Positions 1 to 7,072 of a DNA stretch of 18,760 bases are shown piece after piece. Each line of letters opens with the position of its first letter. Position 1 is the first letter of the stretch. The notes beneath the pieces were generated by a model. That model ran no database searches. It saw only the letters and a program-made list of their open reading frames with translations, and was not told the DNA's origin. The position numbers were made by a program, and so were the translations under genes. The stretch is from positions 1 to 18,760 of the forward strand of contig CAYNOU010000054.1 of NCBI GenBank assembly GCA_964398885.1, written 5' to 3'. This DNA comes from JAGMCF01 sp964398885. GTDB taxonomy: Bacteria > Cloacimonadota > Cloacimonadia > JGIOTU-2.

Positions 1-1
1 A

Positions 2-1594
2 AGAAGACTGTCCAATAGGAAGGAGTTAGCTTTTAAGCTAAAGACAAGCGATAAACCTTTTGCTTTGATAAAAATTGGGGATATTTCTGGATGGCTTAAA
101 GAGGAACTTATTGGATATGAAATTCAGGAAAGATTTGAAGAGGAAAGTTATTTTGAGAATTTGAATAGAGAAGATTCTGAAATCAATATTTTAATGGGTT
201 CTCGTAGTTTTTATGAAGGATGGGATTCTAATAGACCAAATGTGATTAATTTTGTCAATATAGGAATGGGAGTAGATGCGAAAAAATTCATCCTTCAATC
301 TGTCGGAAGAGGAGTAAGGATTGAGCCGATAAAAGACAATAGAAAGAGATTATTACAAGTTTATAATGCAAATGAAATTGATGAGGATTTGTTTAACAAG
401 ATTAAAAATAAAGTTTTGCCAATAGAAACTTTATTTATTTTTGGAACGAATAGGAATGCTTTAGAATTCGTAATAGGAGAACTTAAGAAAGAAAGCAAAA
501 AAGAGAATGAAAAACAACTTACAATTTTTGATATAAATAAAGAAGCAAAAATACATACATTGCTGATACCAACATATAAATTGTCTGTGAGTCCTCTTAT
601 GAAAAAGAGGAAATTACATAAATTTGAAATATCTCAAGGTGATTTTAAGGTTCTTAACAAATTTACTGAGTTTATATCCGACGATAGAATTTTGTTAATG
701 TTATACAATACAGAACCAGAAAAAGTTAAAATCTTAAAATATAGTATAAGTAATCAAGACAATTTTAAATATGGTGAAAGAAGTTTTAAAAATATTGATT
801 TATTAATTCAAAGAATATTTGATTATTTCAGTATTTTGCCACAAGAGTTCAAAGACTTGAAGAAATTGAAGGAGGAAATAAAACACTTTAATAATATTAG
901 AGTTAATTTAAAAGAAATTAATGAGATAAAAAAGAAAGTTGAGCGAGTAAAAAAATATCCTCTTCAAGTAAAAGAATTACAGGAATCGTATGGTAAAATA
1001 TCATCTAAAGAATATACTGAAATGGCAAAGAATCTAAAAGATGAAGAAGATTTTGAAAGTGACCATAAAAAAATCGTTATAAAATTTGTTGCCAACCATT
1101 ATTATATTCCGATTGTTCTATCTAAGGATGAAAAAGTTGATTATATAAAACATATAATTAAAACTAAAAGTGAGGCAAAATTCATTAAAGATTTAGTTGA
1201 TTATTTATCACAGAGCAATAACAAATTCAAAGATTTTGATTGGTGGTTTTTTAGCAAGTTAGATGAAAGTTTAGATGAAGTTTATATACCATATTATAAT
1301 CCTAATTTAAATATGATTAGCTCATTCTATCCAGATTTTATTTTCTGGTTAAAGAAAGAAGACGATTACTTTATTGTATTTGTTGACCCGAAAGGTATAG
1401 AACACATAAGTGGATGGACATATAAAATTGATAATGGTTTTAAGGAATTATTTGAAGAAAATGGGGATAAAAAATTGTTTGATTATAATGGTTCTAGAGT
1501 AAAAATAGATTTAAGATTCAGAACTGATGATGTCTCAAGAGTTCCTTCAAATTATAGACAATACTGGTTTGACAATATTGAAAAGATGTTATAA
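2..1594 (+). CDS. Type III restriction (Res)-like DEAD/DEAH helicase-nuclease, 3' part
   Basis: This is the C-terminal part of a superfamily 2 helicase fused to a nuclease domain. The frame is open from base 2 to the left edge, so the TTG at 65 is not a true start and the ATPase half (Walker A, DEAD box) lies outside the window. Late helicase motifs are visible: GSRSFYEGWDS at about 197-229, and QSVGRGVR at about 296-319, a motif VI with arginine fingers. Near the C-terminus a YPDF motif (Asp codon 1334-1336) is followed 17 residues later by VDPKG (Asp codon 1385, Lys codon 1391), which fits a PD-(D/E)xK nuclease site. This order matches the Res subunit of type III restriction systems, which cuts DNA with a Mod methyltransferase partner. 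No mod gene is visible here; it would be to the left. A related helicase-nuclease from another defence system is possible. Confidence 0.8.
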   Translation, partial: RRLSNRKELAFKLKTSDKPFALIKIGDISGWLKEELIGYEIQERFEEESYFENLNREDSEINILMGSRSFYEGWDSNRPNVINFVNIGMGVDAKKFILQSVGRGVRIEPIKDNRKRLLQVYNANEIDEDLFNKIKNKVLPIETLFIFGTNRNALEFVIGELKKESKKENEKQLTIFDINKEAKIHTLLIPTYKLSVSPLMKKRKLHKFEISQGDFKVLNKFTEFISDDRILLMLYNTEPEKVKILKYSISNQDNFKYGERSFKNIDLLIQRIFDYFSILPQEFKDLKKLKEEIKHFNNIRVNLKEINEIKKKVERVKKYPLQVKELQESYGKISSKEYTEMAKNLKDEEDFESDHKKIVIKFVANHYYIPIVLSKDEKVDYIKHIIKTKSEAKFIKDLVDYLSQSNNKFKDFDWWFFSKLDESLDEVYIPYYNPNLNMISSFYPDFIFWLKKEDDYFIVFVDPKGIEHISGWTYKIDNGFKELFEENGDKKLFDYNGSRVKIDLRFRTDDVSRVPSNYRQYWFDNIEKML

Positions 1595-1611
1595 TAAGTA
1601 TAAGCATTTTT

Positions 1612-2094
1612 ATGGATAAGTCAAAAATGCTCTGGAAACTACCACCAAAAATTAAAATTTACGAAGCTCTCGGCAGTATTGCTGATAACAGAATCTCCGT
1701 CTCAGGAAATTCTGCTGATGTATATTCTTCAAGTAGAAAGAAAAAGTATATTGTCAAATATGACCCTGAAAATAATGCAATAATGGCAAATGATAATGCA
1801 TCCTATTGGGCGGGCTATCTGGGCTATCCGTCCATAGCATTTCTTCTTGTTAAAGGTATTATTGGTTATGATTCAAAATTCGCAAATGCCCTTAAAGATA
1901 TTCCGTGGAAAGATATAAATGTAAAATTCAAAAGTAATTACGATAAGACTGAAAAGTATGTAAAAGATATTGTAGCCAGCAGAAACATTTCTGTAAGCGA
2001 ATTAGAAGCAGAAATTGATAAAATCTATGATCATATAAAGCAGTTAAACTTAGAAAAATTAGGTAAAAGAATAAGACCACCAAAAGGTTATTAG
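1612..2094 (+). CDS. Uncharacterised 160-aa protein
   Basis: I do not recognise a named family. It starts 17 nt after the restriction gene stop and is probably co-transcribed. The start has no clear Shine-Dalgarno sequence; an in-frame ATG at 1627, just before LPPKIKIYEALG, is an alternative. The protein is lysine-rich and soluble, with no signal peptide. The middle (about residues 48-82) has a distinctive run with KYDPENNAIMANDNASYW, then GYLGYPSIAFLL, which is the most hydrophobic part. The C-terminal half looks helical and ends in a basic KRIRPPKGY tail. The composition of its ends (LPPKIK at the start, RPPKGY at the end) suggests an intact small protein and not a fragment. The DUF402 gene follows 27 nt later, so the two may work together. 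The function is unknown. Confidence 0.7.
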   Translation: MDKSKMLWKLPPKIKIYEALGSIADNRISVSGNSADVYSSSRKKKYIVKYDPENNAIMANDNASYWAGYLGYPSIAFLLVKGIIGYDSKFANALKDIPWKDINVKFKSNYDKTEKYVKDIVASRNISVSELEAEIDKIYDHIKQLNLEKLGKRIRPPKGY

Positions 2095-2121
2095 TCAATC
2101 AAAATAAACTTACCAAAGAAT

Positions 2122-2595
2122 ATGAAATCTTGCAAAGAAAAGAAACGATTTCTATCTGGCATTGAAGTTACATATAATTGCAAATTAATAGCGCTTTCTA
2201 AAAAATTTGGTGTTCTTAAATATATCGTTGATAAAAAGCAACAAGTAGGAAGCCTTACTCTCCAATCCGATACAATTTCTTATGGATTTTTTTGGCAGGA
2301 TAGACCGTATATTCTTTATAAGTGGTTTGACAAAAACGGAGATGTTCTGGGTGATTACTTTAGTCTTGCTGATTCTGTGAAATTATCCGAAAATGAATTT
2401 TTCTGGCGCGATTTGATAATAGATATTTTAGTGCTGCCAACAGGCAAAATTGAAGTTCTTGATGAGGATGAAATACCAAAATCCCTTGATAAAAAATTAA
2501 GAACCTACATTGAATCAGCAAAACAGATGTTACTGAATAACTGGCAAACAATTATTACAAAGACCAATGCAATACTTAATCAGTATTTACAATAA
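2122..2595 (+). CDS. DUF402 domain protein, 157 aa
   Basis: The C-terminal two thirds match the DUF402 pattern: a tryptophan-rich strand (FFWQDRPYILYKWF), then DKNGDVLGDYF, then WRDLIIDILVLPTGKIEVLDEDEIP. The acidic pairs in DLIIDIL and LDEDE are the usual conserved positions. Known DUF402 proteins include metal-dependent nucleoside di/triphosphatases (Ntdp) and the C-terminal domain of archaeal FAU-1, an RNA-binding RNase E/G-like protein. Here the domain stands almost alone, with about 55 N-terminal residues of unknown type. No signal peptide is present, so it should be cytoplasmic. It lies 27 nt after the unknown 160-aa gene and 11 nt before the truncated trmO, all in one direction, which suggests a single transcript. 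The family assignment is firm; nucleotide hydrolysis is only a possibility. Confidence 0.75.
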   Translation: MKSCKEKKRFLSGIEVTYNCKLIALSKKFGVLKYIVDKKQQVGSLTLQSDTISYGFFWQDRPYILYKWFDKNGDVLGDYFSLADSVKLSENEFFWRDLIIDILVLPTGKIEVLDEDEIPKSLDKKLRTYIESAKQMLLNNWQTIITKTNAILNQYLQ

Positions 2596-2606
2596 CGGAT
2601 AAAACT

Positions 2607-2801
2607 ATGGATATCATAAAATATAAGCCGATTGGAATCATCCATTCCCCATTCAAAGAGCCAAAAGGCACACCAATCCAGCCTGAAAGCGCCAGAAGAA
2701 TCAAAGGAACCGTTGAGTTGTTTCCAGATTATGTTGAAGGATTAAAAGATGTTGAGGGGTTCTCTCATATTATTTTGATATATCATTTTCACTTATATTA
2801 G
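2607..2801 (+). pseudogene. trmO: Truncated trmO (tRNA m6t6A37 methyltransferase) remnant
   Basis: The 64 residues match the start of the TsaA/TrmO (YaeB) family: PIGIIHSPFKEPKGTPIQP, then RIKGTVELFPDYVEGL and EGFSHIILIYHFH. TrmO uses S-adenosylmethionine to methylate N6 of t6A at tRNA position 37. Family members are usually about 130 residues or more. This copy stops after HFHLY, where intact members continue with a basic segment and the conserved RSPxRPNPIG region. I looked in the other + frames of 2802-2951 and saw no continuation, so the 3' part seems deleted and not merely frameshifted. A 64-aa product would lack most of the cofactor site. It is probably a dead fragment left by a rearrangement at the border between the accessory block and the envelope cluster. 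Confidence 0.7.
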
Positions 2802-2877
2802 AGGCCACAATTATTTTCTTGTCAGGCTATACACAATTAATTGCACGCTTCCAAATTTTAAATAAATTCGACAAAAA

Positions 2878-2883
2878 TTGACA
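2878..2883 (+). promoter_or_regulatory. Candidate -35 element upstream of bamA
   Basis: A perfect TTGACA lies about 70 nt before the bamA start, in a very AT-rich gap (2802-2951) that holds no gene. No good -10 sits at the expected 16-18 nt spacing, so this is only a candidate. Similar TTGAC motifs precede the HU gene and kdsD. Confidence 0.25.
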
Positions 2884-2951
2884 ATCTAATTAATTATTCA
2901 AAAAAACTTTACTAATAAATTTCAAATAGCAAATTGTGTAATAAATAAAAT

Positions 2952-5222
2952 ATGGAGTTAAAGATTAGAAATTATATGAGAATAAAGATATTTTTATTTT
3001 TAATGTTTTTTGCTTTTTCTACTGTTTGTTTTTCCGCTAGTGATTATAAATACATTACTGATATTTCTGTATTTGGAAACATTAATGTTAGTGCCAAACT
3101 AATTGAATCTGCCTCTGGTCTTGCTCCTGGAGATATTTACTCTCAAGAAAATATATCTAAAGCAATAAAAAGTATTTACAAGTTAGGCCTATTCAAAAAA
3201 ATTGATATTAATAAAGTTGATTCTGAAAAAGGTGTGGAAATCATTATAAAGGTTGCAGAATATCCGATTATTCAAGAGATACTTATTACTGGTAATAAAA
3301 AGATAAAAAACGAAGATATTAGAGTTGCGATAAATGTTGTAAAAGGTGATTATTGGTCAGACGAAAGAAAATTTGAAACACGAAATCATATTCTCTCGCT
3401 GTATTATGATAAAGGTTATAGACTTGCATCTGTAAGTTTTGATGAGAAGGAACTACAATCAAATAAGATTGGATTAACAATTCTAATTAATGAAGGCCAA
3501 AAAGTTACAATAAAAGAGATAAGATTTAGTGGAAACAATCAAGTAGATGACAAGAAGCTTAGAAAGATTATCAAAACAAAGATAAATAGTTTATTCCGGT
3601 CAGGTGAATTTAAACTGGAGAAGTTTGAGCAAGACATTACAAGAATTGAAGATTATTATCACTCAAAGGGATTCATTGATGCAGCAGTTAAAAGTTGGGA
3701 TTCTGAGTATGATGATAAAGGAAATCTTATTCTTGAAATAGAAATTTATGAAGGAAATCAATACAAAATTGGTTCTGTTACAGTTGAAGGAAATTACAGA
3801 TTTAGCGACCAAGATATTCTAAATCAATTTAAGTTCAAGTCAGATGAGATTTTTGATCAAGCAGAATTTAATAATAAACTGAATACAGTGCACTCTTTAT
3901 ATTATGAAGAAGGATATATTTATTCTACTATTAGTCAAGATATAAAAAGAGAAAATGATTATCTTAATATAATTCTTAATATTTCTGAAAATACTCGTGC
4001 AAGGGTTCGCAAGATACATATTAAGGGAAATACAAAAACGAAAGAGAAGATTATCCGAAGGCAACTCGCGATTGTTCCTGGTGATTATTTTCGCCAATCC
4101 TTATTAATGCGGAGTCAAAGGAATATCTATAATCTTGGATTTTTTGAACCAGATATAGGCCTGGATTACCAACCGATTAATGATGAAGGAGATATTGATC
4201 TTATTTTCATTGTTAAGGATAAGCAATCCGGTACAGCAAATGCTGGAGTTAGTTTTGACCAAACGGATAAATTAGTTGGTTTTGTCTCTCTTGCACATAA
4301 CAATATATTAGGAAATGCATGGCGTCTTGCCTTACAATGGGAATTCAGCGGAATAAAGCAAAACTATGATATAAGTTTTACTAACCCATATTTTCTTGAT
4401 ACAAATACACTTATTGGTTTTGATATATATCATACAAAGAGGGATTGGGAAGACTGGAATTATAGAATTTATAGAACCGGAGGTGGCATTCGCATTGGCA
4501 CAATGATTCCCTGGATTGATTATTCAAAGATTACCTGTGGTTACTCACTTACACAGAAAAAGTATGAAATTCTCAATTCCGGGGATGAGGTCTCAGATGA
4601 CCTTCAGGAGTTGGTTGATAAGGGGTTTCAATTAACAAATAATATTTTTGTTACTTTAGAAAGAGATGGAAGAGATAATATTCTTCGTCCAAGTGAAGGC
4701 TCACTTATAAAATTATATACTGAATTGGCAGGCGGCCCAATAGGAGGTAATGAAAATTATTATAAAGAAATCGTTCAAACTAATTGGTATTTAAAACTTT
4801 TTTGGAAAGTTGCATTAGGGATGAAGTGGAGAATAGGTTATGTAAAAGAGTTTGGAAAATCTGATAATGTACCGCCTGATGAAAAATTTTATCCAGGAGG
4901 AACGGGTACGGATGGTATTAGAGGTTATTCCGATAGAAGTGTCATTCCTTCATTAGATGGTGGCAGAGCAGAATTAATTTGTTCATCTGAGGTTACCTTT
5001 CCAATCTCCGGGGACCAGATAATCGGAATTCTATTCCTTGATGCGGGTAATTCGTATAATTACCTTTCAGAAATGGATGTACAGAGATTGAAAAAAGGTG
5101 CCGGCATCGGTTTAAGAATAATGTCGCCTATGGGCTTAATCGGATTCGATTATGCCTACGGATTTGATAAAGAAGCTAAGAATAAATGGCAAACCCATTT
5201 TCAATTTGGAACAACTTTTTAG
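2952..5222 (+). CDS. bamA: BamA outer-membrane protein assembly factor
   Basis: BamA is the central Omp85 protein that folds beta-barrel proteins into the outer membrane. At 756 aa the length is normal. The N-terminus is a Sec signal peptide (basic start, then a hydrophobic run IFLFLMFFAF, cleavage probably near residues 28-29). Five POTRA repeats follow at about 34-103, 105-181, 185-273, 280-355 and 360-432. Each opens with a hydrophobic strand and a GN turn (VFGN, ITGN, FSGN, VEGN, IKGN). The barrel runs from about 433 to the end. It contains IRGY near residue 655, the equivalent of the VRGF motif in loop 6, and it ends in phenylalanine (QFGTTF), the usual beta-signal. Neither the ATG at 2952 nor the one at 2976 has a strong ribosome site; both give a signal peptide. 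It heads the envelope cluster that continues with skp and the lpx genes. Confidence 0.93.
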   Translation: MELKIRNYMRIKIFLFLMFFAFSTVCFSASDYKYITDISVFGNINVSAKLIESASGLAPGDIYSQENISKAIKSIYKLGLFKKIDINKVDSEKGVEIIIKVAEYPIIQEILITGNKKIKNEDIRVAINVVKGDYWSDERKFETRNHILSLYYDKGYRLASVSFDEKELQSNKIGLTILINEGQKVTIKEIRFSGNNQVDDKKLRKIIKTKINSLFRSGEFKLEKFEQDITRIEDYYHSKGFIDAAVKSWDSEYDDKGNLILEIEIYEGNQYKIGSVTVEGNYRFSDQDILNQFKFKSDEIFDQAEFNNKLNTVHSLYYEEGYIYSTISQDIKRENDYLNIILNISENTRARVRKIHIKGNTKTKEKIIRRQLAIVPGDYFRQSLLMRSQRNIYNLGFFEPDIGLDYQPINDEGDIDLIFIVKDKQSGTANAGVSFDQTDKLVGFVSLAHNNILGNAWRLALQWEFSGIKQNYDISFTNPYFLDTNTLIGFDIYHTKRDWEDWNYRIYRTGGGIRIGTMIPWIDYSKITCGYSLTQKKYEILNSGDEVSDDLQELVDKGFQLTNNIFVTLERDGRDNILRPSEGSLIKLYTELAGGPIGGNENYYKEIVQTNWYLKLFWKVALGMKWRIGYVKEFGKSDNVPPDEKFYPGGTGTDGIRGYSDRSVIPSLDGGRAELICSSEVTFPISGDQIIGILFLDAGNSYNYLSEMDVQRLKKGAGIGLRIMSPMGLIGFDYAYGFDKEAKNKWQTHFQFGTTF

Positions 5223-5248
5223 AAGGTTCCAATGATATTCCTCATTTT

Positions 5249-5391
5249 GGTGGATTTTATTTTACCACCCCGATACAGTCGTTCCTCCTTACGGGGCAAG
5301 CTGAGAACACTGAATTTTACTGAAAACTATTATTCAGTGGTTCTCGGTGCTCTCGGCCTGCCTGGCGTAGCCTTGGCAAAGACAGGTGGTT
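5249..5391. repeat. Compound inverted-repeat element between bamA and skp
   Basis: Most of the 246-nt spacer is made of nested inverted repeats. GGTGG (5249-5253) can pair with CCACC (5265-5269), and the same CCACC can pair with GGTGG at 5385-5389. Inside are CCCCG/CGGGG (5268-5272 with 5292-5296) and a 13-bp stem with one bulge (5303-5315 with 5332-5345). The right end, 5356-5390, is a 35-nt unit related to 12417-12451 inside a coding gene. The region looks like a mobile palindromic repeat. It may also act as an RNA structure in the transcript, but no terminator T-run was seen. Confidence 0.65.
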
Positions 5392-5468
5392 AATTTTTAT
5401 GTCCTGCAAAAGAGTAAAATATTAAGTAAAAATTTATTAGATTATATCAGATAAAAAAGGAGCTTAAG

Positions 5469-6026
5469 ATGTTAAAAACTATGTTTAATCCTCCCGATGT
5501 ATCGGGAAGGAAAAAGATGATTCTTTATTTTATGATTTCCTTGCTTGTGGTACCAGTATTAAACGCAGGTGATTTTAAGATAGCATTTGTAGATGTTGAC
5601 CGTATCTATAGTGAATTGACAGAAGTGGCTGAAGCAGAACAACAGTTTCAACAGAAAGTAAACGAATGGGATAGGGAATTAGCTGAAAAAGAGGACGAGA
5701 TAACACATTTGGAGGAAGAATACGCTAACCTTCCGCCAATCGTTACTGATAAGGTAAAAAAAGAAAAGCAAGATCTTATTCAGCAAAAAAAGAGAGAATT
5801 GTATGAACTTCATAATGAACTTATTAATCGGGCTGATGAAGAACAACTTGCATTGATGAAGCCCATAAGTAAAAAAGTCCGTGAGACTATTAATACTATT
5901 GCTGAAGAAAAGGGCTTTGATATGATTTTGAATTCAGCGCAAGGAACTGTTGTTGTTTATGCAAAAAATGAAGAAATGGATATAACAGATTTAGTTTTAC
6001 AAAAATTAAAAGAATCCACTGAATAA
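5469..6026 (+). CDS. skp: Skp/OmpH-family periplasmic chaperone
   Basis: Skp-like proteins hold unfolded outer-membrane proteins in the periplasm on the way to BamA. After the hydrophobic signal segment (LYFMISLLVVPVLNA) the mature part begins KIAFVDVDRIYSE, the typical first strand of OmpH. A long charged coiled coil follows (about residues 50-130, rich in E, K and Q). The domain then ends in EEKGFDMILNS and a short strand, as in the family. At 185 aa the length is normal. The ATG at 5469 has an AGGAG seven bases ahead. However, 16 residues precede a second good start at 5517, which has its own AAGG site, and these 16 residues are partly encoded by a small palindromic repeat (5492-5507). The shorter start gives a cleaner signal peptide. 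The stop overlaps the lpxD start by one base. Confidence 0.85.
   Translation: MLKTMFNPPDVSGRKKMILYFMISLLVVPVLNAGDFKIAFVDVDRIYSELTEVAEAEQQFQQKVNEWDRELAEKEDEITHLEEEYANLPPIVTDKVKKEKQDLIQQKKRELYELHNELINRADEEQLALMKPISKKVRETINTIAEEKGFDMILNSAQGTVVVYAKNEEMDITDLVLQKLKESTE
5492..5507. repeat. Palindromic repeat inside the skp N-terminal region
   Basis: TCCCGAT-GT-ATCGGGA forms a 7-bp stem in the first codons of skp and encodes part of the segment NPPDVSGRK. The same core, TCCCGATATATCGGGA, occurs in the spacer before the PAP2 gene (16635-16650), and a TTCCCGAT relative sits at 16402. It is therefore a dispersed repeat and not gene-specific sequence. Confidence 0.7.
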
Positions 6027-7072
6027 TGAAAGTTTTCAAGAATTCTATTACTCTTGCACAGGCTAAGAGAATTGCTCAAGGTGAACTTATATTAGTTAAG
6101 GACTCGGTTCTCAATTCTGTTGCAAGCTTAAAAGATGCGGATGCTTCTTCAGTAGCATTTTTTCAAGACGAAAAATATTTGAGTTCTTTCATAAAATCAG
6201 AAGCAGGTCTTATAATCATACCTAAAGATGAAGACCTTTCTAAAATTCCAAGAAGGAATTATATCCTGTGTGAGAAGCCATATCTTTCCTTTTTAAGGAT
6301 AGTAAAATTTTTTTTAGAACAAGAGACTAAAAAAATATCAGGTACGGATGTCCATCCAAGTGCTGTTATTGATTCTTCTGTTGTTCTACCAAAAAATATC
6401 AAAATATCTTCTAATGTCGTTATAGAGCAAAGGGTAAAGTTAGATGACAGGATAGAGATTGAAGCCAATACTGTTGTAAAACGCGATTCACTGATTGGGG
6501 AAGGTTCTCATCTTTTCCCTAATGTTGTCATTTATGCAGAAACAGTGATTGGAAAAAATGTAAGAATCCACGCTGGTAGTATAATTGGCTCAGATGGTTT
6601 TGGTTATTTGTGGGATGGAGCAAAACATCAGAAGATACCACAAATCGGCAGAGTAATAATTGAGGATGATGTAGAAATCGGTGCTAATGTTACTATTGAC
6701 AGAGGAACATTGAGTGATACAATTATAAAAAAAGGAACTAAAATTGATAATTTAGTTCAAATTGCCCATAATGATATAATTGATAAAAATGTTATTCTTT
6801 GTGCTCAAGTGGGTGTAGCAGGAAGTTCAGAGATAGGAGAAAATTCAGTCTTAGCAGGACAGGTCGGCGTTGCAGACCATATTAAGATAGGAAAAAGAGT
6901 TAAAGTTGCAGCTCAATCTGGTGTATCAAAAAACATTGAAGATGATAAGATTGTTTTTGGTTATCCTGCTGTTGATATGAAATTACAGAAAAAAATCATA
7001 TTTGCTATGAGGGAATTGCCAGAAATTCGGAAGTATTTTCATAAATTGATGAAAGAGGATAAGAATGTTTGA
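6026..7072 (+). CDS. lpxD: LpxD, UDP-3-O-acylglucosamine N-acyltransferase
   Basis: LpxD transfers a hydroxyacyl chain from ACP to the 2-amino group of UDP-3-O-acyl-glucosamine, the third step of lipid A synthesis, in the cytoplasm. The 348 residues show the family layout. An N-terminal uridine-binding domain covers about 1-100. A left-handed beta helix of hexapeptide repeats (about 105-300) carries repeated [IV]-G-x-x-x motifs such as IGKNVRIHAG. A C-terminal helix follows. The catalytic histidine is H248 in DNLVQIAHND, matching H239 of E. coli LpxD. GSDGFGY, a conserved loop, lies near residue 190. The start overlaps the skp stop (TAATG), and the end overlaps lpxC-fabZ by 8 nt, so translational coupling is likely. 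Confidence 0.93.
   Translation: MKVFKNSITLAQAKRIAQGELILVKDSVLNSVASLKDADASSVAFFQDEKYLSSFIKSEAGLIIIPKDEDLSKIPRRNYILCEKPYLSFLRIVKFFLEQETKKISGTDVHPSAVIDSSVVLPKNIKISSNVVIEQRVKLDDRIEIEANTVVKRDSLIGEGSHLFPNVVIYAETVIGKNVRIHAGSIIGSDGFGYLWDGAKHQKIPQIGRVIIEDDVEIGANVTIDRGTLSDTIIKKGTKIDNLVQIAHNDIIDKNVILCAQVGVAGSSEIGENSVLAGQVGVADHIKIGKRVKVAAQSGVSKNIEDDKIVFGYPAVDMKLQKKIIFAMRELPEIRKYFHKLMKEDKNV

Noticed and set aside
5223..5468. Possible 6S RNA, tRNA or other known ncRNA in the hairpin-rich spacer
   Set aside because: No cloverleaf, no promoter-mimic bubble and no terminator; its right part matches a dispersed repeat found elsewhere in the window.
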